From Holophagaceae bacterium (GTDB taxonomy: Bacteria > Acidobacteriota > Holophagae > Holophagales > Holophagaceae), in assembly GCA_025355915.1 (NCBI GenBank), contig JANXYT010000265.1:1-6161 (forward strand): 6,161 nucleotides of DNA, written 5' to 3'. The notes under the pieces were generated by a model. That model worked only from the letters and a program-made list of their open reading frames with translations, was not told the DNA's origin and did no database searches. Positions 1-5,276 of this stretch are shown here, piece after piece (position 1 is the first letter of the stretch; every line of letters starts with the position of its first letter). A program made the translations under genes and the position numbers.

Positions 1-471
1 CTGATGGGCTCCAAGAATGACTGGGAGACCATGAAGCACACGGCTCTGACGTTGAAGGGCCTGGGCATTTCCTTCGAGGCCCATGTTGCCAGCGCCCACC
101 GCACGCCCGAGAAGGTGGTCGAATTCTGCAAGGGCGCCGAGGGCCGGGGCCTGAAAGTGATCATTGCCGCCGCGGGTGGGGCCGCCCACCTGGCGGGTGT
201 CTGCGCCAGCAAAACCCACCTCCCCGTGCTGGGCGTTCCCATGAAGGGCTGGGCCACCGAGGGCATGGACGCGTTGCTTTCCACCGTGCAGATGCCCGCA
301 GGCATTCCGGTCGGTACCCTCGCCATCGGGAAGCCCGGTGCCATCAATGCTGCGTTGCTGGCCACATCCATCCTGTCGCTCAGCGATTCCGGCATCCGCG
401 AGAGATACCTCGCCTACCGCCAGGCCCAGATGGAAAAGGCGCTGCAGGATGACGATCTGGTGATGCCCTGA
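1..471 (+). CDS. purE: 5-(carboxyamino)imidazole ribonucleotide mutase, 5'-truncated by the window edge
   Basis: PurE interconverts N5-CAIR and CAIR in de novo purine synthesis and is a soluble cytoplasmic enzyme. The visible 155 residues begin at the MGSKNDW nucleotide-binding motif. They continue with SAHRTP (catalytic-type His at visible residue 32), a GGAAHL loop, PVLGVP, and the [17 protein letters not shown] block typical of bacterial class I PurE. Family members normally carry a short beta strand of roughly 6-15 residues before MGSKSDW, and the codon before this ATG is an open CTG. The true start therefore probably lies upstream of the window, and the ATG at 4 is internal. One small deviation is AHLAG where most homologues have AHLPG. 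The stop at 469-471 is separated by one base from the next start codon, so the two genes are probably co-transcribed and translationally coupled. Confidence 0.93.
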   Translation: MMGSKNDWETMKHTALTLKGLGISFEAHVASAHRTPEKVVEFCKGAEGRGLKVIIAAAGGAAHLAGVCASKTHLPVLGVPMKGWATEGMDALLSTVQMPAGIPVGTLAIGKPGAINAALLATSILSLSDSGIRERYLAYRQAQMEKALQDDDLVMP

Positions 472-472
472 T

Positions 473-958
473 ATGGACCGCCTGCATCTCATCACCCTTT
501 CAGACCGGGCTTCCCGGGGCGAATATGAGGATCAGTCCACACCGCTGCTGACTCTGTGGCTGAAGGGGCAGGGCGTGAACGCCATATCCTCCTCGCTGAT
601 GCCCGATGACCCGGGTTTGTTGGAACACGCTTTGCTCGAGGCTGTGGCGGCTGGCACGCCCCTTGTCCTCACCTGCGGGGGCACGGGGTTCGGCTCTCGG
701 GATACGACGCCCGAGGCCACGCGTCGGGTCATCGAGCGGGAGGCCCCGGGCATCTGCGAGCTGATCCGCGCGAAGGGCGGCCATCCCCTGGCCTTCGCCA
801 GCCGCGCTGTCTGCGGCATCGCCGGGCGCACGGTGATCCTCAACCTTTCCGGTCGTCCCGCGGCGGCCCTGGAGCAGATCCAGCTGGCCTGGCCCCTGCT
901 CAGCCACGCCGTGGCCGTCCTCCGAAAGGAAGGCGAAGCCGGAGGTCCCTGCACGTGA
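473..958 (+). CDS. mogA: Molybdopterin adenylyltransferase, MogA/MoaB family
   Basis: The 161-residue protein matches the MoCF-biosynthesis (MogA/MoaB) fold. MogA adenylylates molybdopterin before molybdate insertion during molybdenum cofactor synthesis. Visible motifs are SDRASRGEYED near residues 10-20, MPDD at 43-46, LTCGGTGFGSRDTTPEAT at 66-83 and LNLSGRPAA at 123-131. Asp45 and Asp77 align with the two aspartates known as important in E. coli MogA (Asp49, Asp82). The SDRASxGxYxD start favours MogA over MoaB. The usual NLPG motif reads NLSG here, a mild deviation. Length is slightly short for MogA (about 195 residues) and close to MoaB-like proteins (about 160-170), so MoaB remains possible. 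The ATG follows the purE stop by one base with no obvious Shine-Dalgarno sequence, so coupling to purE translation is likely. No other molybdenum cofactor gene is in view. Confidence 0.87.
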   Translation: MDRLHLITLSDRASRGEYEDQSTPLLTLWLKGQGVNAISSSLMPDDPGLLEHALLEAVAAGTPLVLTCGGTGFGSRDTTPEATRRVIEREAPGICELIRAKGGHPLAFASRAVCGIAGRTVILNLSGRPAAALEQIQLAWPLLSHAVAVLRKEGEAGGPCT

Positions 959-974
959 GCGGGGCGGGGGGATC

Positions 975-1190
975 GTGAAGGTCTGGGCGCGCATCAACCA
1001 CGTGGGCTGGGTACACCTCTGGCGCCGCCGCGAGGACTTTGAAAGCGCCGAGCCCTCGGCCCATTTTCTCAATGTCCGCATCGATCCGCGCTGGATCGAG
1101 ACAGACCTGACCGCTGAACAGCGCCAGGGGTTGGAGGCTGGAGAACTCGTCGAGATCGAGGACCCCGGCTTCTTTGTGGAGGAGGAGTGA
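975..1190 (+). CDS. Small acidic hypothetical protein (71 aa)
   Basis: I do not recognise this family. The reading frame starts with GTG at 975, 16 bases after the mogA stop, behind a G-rich stretch (960-971) that could act as a weak ribosome-binding site. The product starts VKVWARINHVGWVHLWRRRED. A central segment (NVRIDPRWIETDLTAEQRQ) looks structured and the C-terminus is strongly acidic (EIEDPGFFVEEE). It has no signal peptide, membrane segment or cysteines. The aromatic-rich start and ordinary amino-acid make-up look like a real soluble protein rather than a chance frame, and the gene fits tightly between mogA and the convergent gene. It is probably the third gene of the purE-mogA transcript. 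Nothing in the sequence indicates a function. Confidence 0.6.
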   Translation: MKVWARINHVGWVHLWRRREDFESAEPSAHFLNVRIDPRWIETDLTAEQRQGLEAGELVEIEDPGFFVEEE

Positions 1191-1193
1191 CCC

Positions 1194-1940
1194 TCAGGCG
1201 GCGGGCCCAGCCCCTGCCACGGCGGCCTCCAGCCGCTGGTAGAGCGCCAGCAGGGCGCAGCTGAGCCAGAGGTTCAACCCCCCGCCCATAAAGTTGAAGA
1301 CCCAGAAGGCCGGGTGCTTCAAGCGCAGCAGGGCGCCCGGCCCCAGATCGGGATCCGTGGCGGGGAGGAGTCGATCCAGGGCCCAACTGGCCGCCACCTG
1401 GTAGACCAGGGCTACCAGGATCATGGCCAATACCGCCTGGACGATCCGCAGCCAGTGGCGGGCCATGGCGGCTTGGCTCCAGCGCAAGGCCGCCAGCAGG
1501 CCGTCACCGCGGAGCAGCATGCGCAGGGGCGCCCAACCGAACAGCGTCAGGACCACGATGCCGGGCACCAGGAACAAGAGCAGGCCCAGGCCAATGACCA
1601 CACTGATGCCGAGGCGGGCGAGGAAGGTCCGAAGCCAGCGCCCGTCGAAGGCCTCCCGCCATCCCGTCGCGGGATTCCCGGGGGTGTCCAGGGTTTCCGC
1701 ATCCAACTGGGCCTGTAGGCGAGGGATGAAGTACATCTCCAAGGGCAGGAGGCCCGCGAATCCGAAGATGGGCTGGAGGAGCAGGCTCGGCCCCGCGCCC
1801 GCCGCCAGTTCCAGGGCCGGGCCGAGCTGGGCCAGTCCCATGGCCAGCACGGCGAGTCCGAGGGAGAGGACCGGGTGGCGACGGAGCAGGCGGAGCCCCT
1901 CACGAAGGGCGCCGAGGTGGGAGGGCGGAGGTGTAGGCAT
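1194..1940 (-). CDS. Polytopic inner-membrane protein of unknown function (248 aa)
   Basis: The gene reads right to left from the ATG at 1940-1938. The frame stays open far upstream, but that part lies opposite yqgE, so I chose this start. The product has about five or six hydrophobic segments, near residues 23-42, 51-72, 108-137 (probably a helical hairpin), 165-187 and 211-236. The stretch LVPGIVVLTLFGWAPLRMLLRGDGLLAALRWSQAAMARHW (residues 124-163) has the PGI...hydrophobic...ALRxS...W layout. I associate that layout with YciC/DUF975-like and glycerophosphodiesterase-membrane-domain-like proteins. This resemblance is recalled, not searched. No catalytic motif is visible, so no function is assigned. 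It converges on the preceding small gene with a 3-bp gap and diverges from yqgE across 60 bp. A TAGACT hexamer lies five bases before the start codon. Confidence 0.8.
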   Translation of the reverse strand: MPTPPPSHLGALREGLRLLRRHPVLSLGLAVLAMGLAQLGPALELAAGAGPSLLLQPIFGFAGLLPLEMYFIPRLQAQLDAETLDTPGNPATGWREAFDGRWLRTFLARLGISVVIGLGLLLFLVPGIVVLTLFGWAPLRMLLRGDGLLAALRWSQAAMARHWLRIVQAVLAMILVALVYQVAASWALDRLLPATDPDLGPGALLRLKHPAFWVFNFMGGGLNLWLSCALLALYQRLEAAVAGAGPAA

Positions 1941-1945
1941 CCCCC

Positions 1946-1951
1946 AGTCTA
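1946..1951 (-). promoter_or_regulatory. Putative -10 element of the membrane protein gene (leaderless type)
   Basis: On the minus strand the hexamer TAGACT ends five bases before the ATG at 1940, which puts the expected transcription start at or next to the start codon. The same hexamer forms the -10 of the mraZ promoter in this window. No convincing -35 is seen. The only purine run before the ATG (GGGGG) abuts the start codon and is too close to be a normal ribosome-binding site. Confidence 0.4.
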
Positions 1952-1984
1952 GCGAGGGCTCAGCGCCTGACTCGTGCGCTGGGC

Positions 1985-1990
1985 TATGAT
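1985..1990 (+). promoter_or_regulatory. Putative -10 element of yqgE
   Basis: TATGAT differs from TATAAT at one base and lies 10 bases before the preferred yqgE start at 2001. A transcript would begin near 1997 and carry only a few untranslated bases. No clear -35 is visible. The element lies in the 60-bp divergent region shared with the membrane protein gene, so the two promoters are close enough to interfere with each other. Confidence 0.4.
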
Positions 1991-2000
1991 CATCGGCATC

Positions 2001-2513
2001 ATGGTGTACGAAACCCCCTGCCTCCTGGTGGCTAGCCCCGCGCTCCTGGACCCCAATTTCCTCCACAGCGTATTGCTGATCGTGGAGCACGACGAGGAGG
2101 GAGCCCTGGGGCTGATCTTGAACCGCCCCCTGCCGCTGGCGCTGGCCCAGGTGGGCGAGGAGGGGGGCCTGGACTACCAGGGATATGAGGAGGCCACGGC
2201 CTGGCGTGGCGGTCCTGTGGATCCGCAGAGGGGCATTCTCCTGGTGCAAGGCGGCCTGCCCGAGGAAGAAGACACCGTGGTCGACCTCACGCACTTCGTG
2301 AGCCACCGCAGGGACCTGCTGGAATCCCTGCTGGAGGATCCGACGGCCCGCTACCGGTTGTTTCTTGGCTACGCGGGTTGGGGTGCGGGGCAGCTGGATC
2401 AGGAACTGGAGATGGGTGCCTGGACACGCCGCCCCGTGGTGTCTGAATGGCTGCTGCATCCTGATCCCATGGGACTTTGGCAAGTGGCGCTGGGCAGCGG
2501 CGAGAACGAATGA
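2001..2513 (+). CDS. yqgE: YqgE/AlgH family protein (DUF179)
   Basis: The product is a soluble protein of about 170 residues of the widespread YqgE/AlgH family. Its biochemical role is not established; older 'transcriptional regulator' labels come from algH work in Pseudomonas. Family hallmarks are visible: an N-terminal LLVASPALLDPNFLHSVLLIVEHDEEGALGLILNRPL block, then WRGGPVDPQRG, then the LFLGYAGWGAGQLDQELEMGAW core and a C-terminal segment ending in LWQVALG. The frame is open from a GTG at 1974 and also has an ATG at 1986. I chose the ATG at 2001 because homologues start a few residues before the (L/F)LIAxPxLxDPxF motif and because a TATGAT hexamer lies just upstream. No good Shine-Dalgarno sequence precedes any of the three candidates. 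It is probably transcribed alone, as non-coding relic sequence follows. Confidence 0.92.
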   Translation: MVYETPCLLVASPALLDPNFLHSVLLIVEHDEEGALGLILNRPLPLALAQVGEEGGLDYQGYEEATAWRGGPVDPQRGILLVQGGLPEEEDTVVDLTHFVSHRRDLLESLLEDPTARYRLFLGYAGWGAGQLDQELEMGAWTRRPVVSEWLLHPDPMGLWQVALGSGENE

Positions 2514-2580
2514 CCTGAACGTCCCGCGCCAGCGATGACACCCTCCTTCCGGTGGGCGTGCGGGCGGACGCCTTCGTCAT

Positions 2581-2874
2581 CTCTTCCCCGAAGAGAAACT
2601 CGACGAGGGCACGGAAGCCCTCATCGAGGTGGAAATCAAACGCATCACGGTCCTGCGCGTCAGCGGCCACGGGCGCCAGCAGGAGATCGTGGTCCAACGG
2701 GGCAAGAAGGTCGTGCCCAACCTCATCCCCAAGGTGCAGATCACCATCGCGTGCAACGACGCCTTCGAGGACATCACCGTGGACACCATCTTTTGCAGCG
2801 CCTGACACGGCGAGGTGGGCGAAGGGAAGAGCTTCGTCCAGATACTTCCAGAGCCTGGCGATTCGGTTCTCCGC
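2581..2874 (+). pseudogene. Decayed PII nitrogen-regulatory protein gene (glnB/glnK type)
   Basis: Frame 1 encodes a recognisable PII sequence without a usable start. EEKLDEGTEALIEV matches the first helix (KLDEVKEAL). KRITVLRVSGHGRQ matches the strand entering the T-loop. QRGKKVVPNLIPKVQITIACND follows the T-loop. HGEVGEGKSFVQ matches the C-terminal GxxGxGKIFV block. An in-frame TGA at 2803-2805 falls where homologues usually have Arg or Lys, consistent with CGA to TGA, and a TAG follows at 2875. The first 10 or so residues (MKxIxAIIRP) cannot be found in any frame, the T-loop is short by about one residue, and the position of the uridylylated Tyr51 reads Gln. PII proteins normally signal nitrogen and energy state to GlnD, AmtB and glutamine synthetase control; this copy cannot make a whole protein. 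No amtB or glnA is in view. Confidence 0.8.
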
Positions 2875-2880
2875 TAGGCT
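2875..2880 (+). promoter_or_regulatory. Putative -10 element of the photolyase gene (leaderless type)
   Basis: TAGGCT (TAnnnT) ends six bases before the photolyase ATG at 2887, placing the expected transcription start on the start codon. No Shine-Dalgarno-like run lies in between (the intervening bases are CGCAGA). No convincing -35 is seen about 17 bases upstream. The element lies at the very end of the PII relic. Confidence 0.4.
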
Positions 2881-2886
2881 CGCAGA

Positions 2887-4311
2887 ATGCGTAGCATCGT
2901 GTGGTTCCGGGGCAAGGATCTTCGCGTGGCGGACCACGGGCCCCTGGTGGAGGCTGCAGCGTCGGGCGACATGATCCCCCTTTTTGTGCTCGATCCCTTC
3001 TTCTTTGCGCCGGAGCGGGCCCGGGAGCTGCCCCATCGCATGCAGTTCCTGCTGGCGTCGCTGCGGGAGCTGGAAGCCAACCTGGCACGTCTGGGTTCGC
3101 GCCTGCTGGTGGTGCCGGGGCGCAGCGTCGATGTGGTGCCGCGGCTGGCCGCGCTATGGAAGGTGGACCGGGTGCTGGCTCATCGCTGGGTGGAACCCTT
3201 TGGCCGCGAGCGCGACCGCCGCGTGGGTGTGGCCCTGGAGCGGGAGGGCATCGCCTTCCGGTTGTTCGAGGGCGAAACCTTGCTGCCACCAGGATCGGTG
3301 CGGAACGGCCAGGGCGGCATGTTCCGCGTGTTCACGCCCTTCGGAAGGGCCTGCGGGATGCGGCTGGACCTGGAACCGGCGCTGGCTGCGCCGCGGGCGC
3401 TTTCGCCGCTGCCGGAAGACCTCGCCATCGAGACGGTTTCCATTCCCACCATGGAGGACCTGGGTCTCTTGTCGAATCCGCAACTCCAGCACGGCGGGGA
3501 GAAGGCCGCCCGAGCGCGGCTGAAGGCTTTCGTGGGGGGACCCCTGGCCGACTACGGCACAGACCGTGACCGCATGGACCGGCCGGGTACGTCGCGGCTC
3601 AGCGCCGATTTGAAGTTCGGCACCCTGTCAGTAAGCACGGTCTGGCAGGCCGTGGTGACGGCTGCGTCTGGCGAATCCGGGCGGCGCTACCTCAATGAAC
3701 TGCTCTGGCGCGAATTCAGCCACCACCTGTTGTGGGAGTGGCCGGAGTTGCTGGAACAGCCCTTTCGAGCCGAATTCCAAGGCTTCCCCTGGCGGGAAGA
3801 CGATGCATCCTGGCTGGCCTGGACGGAAGGCCACACCGGCTACCCCGTGGTGGACGCGGCGGCCCGCCAGTTGAAGGCGGAGGGGTTTGTCCACAACCGG
3901 GCCCGCATGGTGACCGCCAGCTTCCTGACCAAGCACCTGTTGCTGGACTACCGGCAGGGTGAGGCCCACTACATGCATTGGCTCACGGATGGCGACTGGG
4001 CCCAGAACAGTTCGGGCTGGCAGTGGAGCGCGGGCTGCGGCTGCGACGCCCAGCCCTGGTTCCGGATCTTCAACCCGGTGGCTCAGGGCCTGAAGTTCGA
4101 CCCGGACGGGGACTATGTGAGGCGCTGGGTGCCGGAATTGGCAGGCTGCCCCGCCGCCTTCATCCAGGAACCCTGGAAGGCACCCAAGGCCCTGCGGGTT
4201 TGCCTCGACTATCCCGAGCCTATCGTGGACCACGTCCTGGCGAGGCAACGGTTCCTGGCCACAGCGAAAGGCCATCTCGGGCGGGGGCGCCCTGATAGAG
4301 TGGAAGAGTAG
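2887..4311 (+). CDS. phr: Deoxyribodipyrimidine photolyase (class I cryptochrome/photolyase family)
   Basis: This 474-residue flavoenzyme is expected to repair cyclobutane pyrimidine dimers using blue or near-UV light. An N-terminal Rossmann-type antenna domain (about 1-130) starts VWFRGKDLRVADHGPL; the widespread DN after DLR reads DH. The FAD domain (about 200-470) carries TSRLSADLKFGTLS (235-248), NELLWREF (270-277), WTEGHTGYPVVDAAARQL (312-329), VHNRARMVTASF (335-346) and the QNSSGWQWSAGCGCDAQPWFRIFNP block (373-397). Compared with E. coli PhrB from memory, Asn374 matches the FAD-contacting Asn378. Trp302 and Trp378 match the outer and inner Trp of the photoreduction chain, while the middle Trp359 position is Tyr355. 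Length is normal (E. coli 472). The motifs favour CPD photolyase over Cry-DASH or 6-4 enzymes, but substrate is inferred. The gene starts right after the PII relic and lies 40 bp before the ferredoxin gene. Confidence 0.93.
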   Translation: MRSIVWFRGKDLRVADHGPLVEAAASGDMIPLFVLDPFFFAPERARELPHRMQFLLASLRELEANLARLGSRLLVVPGRSVDVVPRLAALWKVDRVLAHRWVEPFGRERDRRVGVALEREGIAFRLFEGETLLPPGSVRNGQGGMFRVFTPFGRACGMRLDLEPALAAPRALSPLPEDLAIETVSIPTMEDLGLLSNPQLQHGGEKAARARLKAFVGGPLADYGTDRDRMDRPGTSRLSADLKFGTLSVSTVWQAVVTAASGESGRRYLNELLWREFSHHLLWEWPELLEQPFRAEFQGFPWREDDASWLAWTEGHTGYPVVDAAARQLKAEGFVHNRARMVTASFLTKHLLLDYRQGEAHYMHWLTDGDWAQNSSGWQWSAGCGCDAQPWFRIFNPVAQGLKFDPDGDYVRRWVPELAGCPAAFIQEPWKAPKALRVCLDYPEPIVDHVLARQRFLATAKGHLGRGRPDRVEE

Positions 4312-4351
4312 TGTTTATATTCCTTCTGCTTTAATAACTTATGGGTATTCC

Positions 4352-4633
4352 ATGCACACCATCCGATTCGATGGCAAGACCCCCGGCACGGCGGAATGCG
4401 ATCGGGAGACAGCGCTCCTGGCGGCCAGCACCAAGGCCCATGTGCCGCTGCCTCACCGCTGCGGCGGCCATGCCCGCTGCGGCACCTGCCTCGTCACCGT
4501 CGTGGAAGGGGCCGAGCACCTCAGCGAGATGGGCGGGGCCGAGACCCGCGTCCTCAAGGCCCTGAAGGCGAACCCCGACCAGCGCCTGGCCTGCCAGACC
4601 TGGGCCCGGGGCGACGTGAGCGTGAATTACTAG
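4352..4633 (+). CDS. [2Fe-2S] ferredoxin, small (93 aa)
   Basis: This is a compact 2Fe-2S ferredoxin-fold electron carrier. Ligand cysteines are Cys37, Cys43, Cys46 and Cys81, giving the spacing C-x5-C-x2-C-x34-C in RCGGHARCGTC...LACQ. Spacing of five before the second cysteine resembles adrenodoxin/Isc-type or stand-alone bacterial ferredoxins rather than the plant type (C-x4-C). Cys16 is outside the cluster motif. The N-terminal MHTIRFDGKT strand and ETALLAASTKAHVPLPHRC helix-loop are typical. There is no signal peptide, so it is cytoplasmic; the partner is unknown. It starts 40 bp after the photolyase gene in an AT-rich gap (4312-4351) that may hold its own promoter, though no element there is clear and no Shine-Dalgarno sequence is seen. 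Its TAG stop is part of the CTAG flanking the adjacent fold-back element, so insertion happened exactly at the gene end without changing the protein. Confidence 0.9.
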   Translation: MHTIRFDGKTPGTAECDRETALLAASTKAHVPLPHRCGGHARCGTCLVTVVEGAEHLSEMGGAETRVLKALKANPDQRLACQTWARGDVSVNY

Positions 4634-4646
4634 GAGCGTGTCCAAG
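4634..4646 (+). repeat. Left terminal inverted repeat of the fold-back element
   Basis: GAGCGTGTCCAAG is perfectly complementary to 5092-5104. Including the CTAG on each side, the perfect inverted match is 17 bp (4630-4646 against 5092-5108). Confidence 0.85.
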
Positions 4647-4700
4647 GAATCGATAGGGGCTGCGTTGATGGCAAAGGGTTTCCAGGCAGAATTCGGTTTG

Positions 4701-4730
4701 TCTCGCGTATCGCCGCTGGCGATACCGAGA
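4701..4730. repeat. Hairpin H1 inside the fold-back element
   Basis: The arms GTATCGCC (4707-4714) and GGCGATAC (4718-4725) close a GCT loop. The stem continues through TCTCG/CGAGA with one bulged C at 4706. H1 recurs as a direct copy (H3, 4959-4988) and as an inverted copy (H4, 5008-5037). Confidence 0.8.
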
Positions 4731-4769
4731 AGGAAGTGGGCGCAGGGCGGTGCAGGTTCACCGTTCACC

Positions 4770-4784
4770 ATCCGCGAAGCGGAT
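4770..4784. repeat. Short perfect hairpin inside the fold-back element
   Basis: ATCCGC and GCGGAT flank a GAA loop. A similar three-base-loop hairpin, GGACC-GCA-GGTCC, lies at 4827-4839. Confidence 0.6.
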
Positions 4785-4947
4785 AGGGCCGCATCGGCGC
4801 AGCCGGTGGCGGGGGTGGAGCCCCGAGGACCGCAGGTCCGAGCCAGGCCCGGTGACGCAGCATGGGAGCCCTTTGTCATCAACCCTTCGGGCTGGGGTGG
4901 CAGCCGTCGGGATGCAGCGTCAGGCTCCTCGTCCTTGGAACCACCAG

Positions 4948-5042
4948 AATTCAGTACGTCTCGCGTATCGGCTTCGCCGATACCGAGAAGGCCTTCGTCG
5001 CCTTCCTTCTCGGTATCGCCTCTGGCGATACGCGAGACAAAC
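4948..5042. repeat. Paired inverted hairpins H3 and H4 inside the fold-back element
   Basis: H3 (4959-4988) has arms GTATCGGC and GCCGATAC with a TTC loop. H4 (5008-5037) has arms GGTATCGCC and GGCGATAC with a TCT loop. The two are inverted relative to each other, and their extra unpaired C is on opposite sides, so they can also pair together as one long stem across 4989-5007. The region around H3 (4946-4991) is a direct repeat of the region around H1 (4688-4733), including the preceding CAGAATTC. Confidence 0.75.
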
Positions 5043-5091
5043 AGATATATGCCTCCCTCGGCTGGCGCCCCAGTGCAGCCCCCACCCATTA

Positions 5092-5104
5092 CTTGGACAC
5101 GCTC
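5092..5104 (-). repeat. Right terminal inverted repeat of the fold-back element
   Basis: CTTGGACACGCTC is the exact complement of the left terminal repeat and is followed by CTAG (5105-5108), the second copy of the probable target duplication. Confidence 0.85.
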
Positions 5105-5201
5105 CTAGGGGCCTGACAAGGCGGGCTCGGTTCTTTTGGCTGAAAGGTGCGGTCCAGGACCGGACGAATCGATTGGATGGGTAAAAATTCGACCAATTTT
5201 C

Positions 5202-5242
5202 GCGAGAAACGATAAAACGGTTTCGCTTTTCGTTTTTATTTC
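5202..5242 (+). terminator. Possible Rho-independent terminator upstream of the mraZ promoter
   Basis: GCGAGAAAC (5202-5210) can pair with GTTTCGC (5220-5226) with one bulged G, followed by a T-rich tract to 5242. The stem is short and weak in G+C, so the same AT-rich tract could instead be an UP-type promoter enhancer. An additional 6-bp inverted repeat, AAAATT-CGACC-AATTTT, lies just before it at about 5184-5200. The stretch 5109-5183 shows only a short palindrome around GGTCCAGGACC and no gene. Confidence 0.3.
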
Positions 5243-5245
5243 CGC

Positions 5246-5273
5246 TTGTTGCATTTCTAAGTCTTTCTAGACT
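5246..5273 (+). promoter_or_regulatory. Probable sigma-70-type promoter of mraZ
   Basis: TTGTTG (5246-5251) and TAGACT (5268-5273) are separated by 16 bp, giving an expected start near 5280 and a leader of about 90 bases. The 5172-5242 region upstream is strikingly AT-rich for this genome and could act as an UP element. The predicted start falls in the first MraZ-type box, so a bound repressor would occlude initiation. Confidence 0.55.
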
Positions 5274-5276
5274 TTG

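Larger units (their letters stand above)
4634..5104. mobile_element. MITE-like fold-back insertion element without a transposase (471 bp)
   Basis: The segment is bounded by perfect 13-bp inverted repeats (GAGCGTGTCCAAG at 4634-4646, its complement at 5092-5104) and flanked by CTAG on both sides (4630-4633 and 5105-5108), a likely 4-bp target duplication. Similarity between the ends goes further. Bases 4647-4663 match the complement of 5075-5091 at about 13 of 17 positions. Bases 4696-4736 match the complement of 5002-5042 at 38 of 41. Each block is 66 bp from its outer boundary, so the ends are fold-back arms of about 107 bp. The interior is full of hairpins with three-base loops and has no convincing gene. 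This is the architecture of a non-autonomous element mobilised by a transposase encoded elsewhere. GAG ends with a short CTAG-type duplication recall some IS5-family elements, but the family is inferred. Confidence 0.78.

Noticed and set aside
500..1081. Long minus-strand frames opposite mogA
   Set aside because: They are Arg/Pro-rich antisense shadows of a well-supported gene with recognisable motifs.
1941..2483. N-terminal extension of the minus-strand membrane protein to 429 residues
   Set aside because: The extension lies wholly opposite yqgE, has no protein-like character, and the hydrophobic protein begins naturally at 1940.
2535..2894. 119- and 140-codon + strand frames between yqgE and the photolyase gene
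   Set aside because: They are out of frame with the PII relic and encode low-complexity Arg/Ser/Pro sequence.
3154..4275. Open frames on both strands within the photolyase gene
   Set aside because: They are shadows caused by high G+C; the photolyase frame carries all family motifs without interruption.
4331..5089. 252-codon open frame on the - strand across the element and the ferredoxin gene
   Set aside because: It is antisense to a clear ferredoxin gene, and its repeated GIASGDT/GEADT-type pieces come from the palindromic hairpins.
4638..5108. 156-codon open frame on the + strand covering the whole fold-back element
   Set aside because: It starts in the left terminal repeat, ends in the right flanking CTAG, and reads through hairpins and repeats. 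The product (repeated SxVSPLAIPRR-type pieces) has no family resemblance.
4630..5108. CRISPR array or tandem direct-repeat array
   Set aside because: Repeats are palindromic, irregularly spaced, and partly inverted, with no constant spacer length.
5109..5130. GCCT-GACA-AGGC as a terminator after the ferredoxin gene
   Set aside because: The stem is only four pairs and no T-run follows directly.
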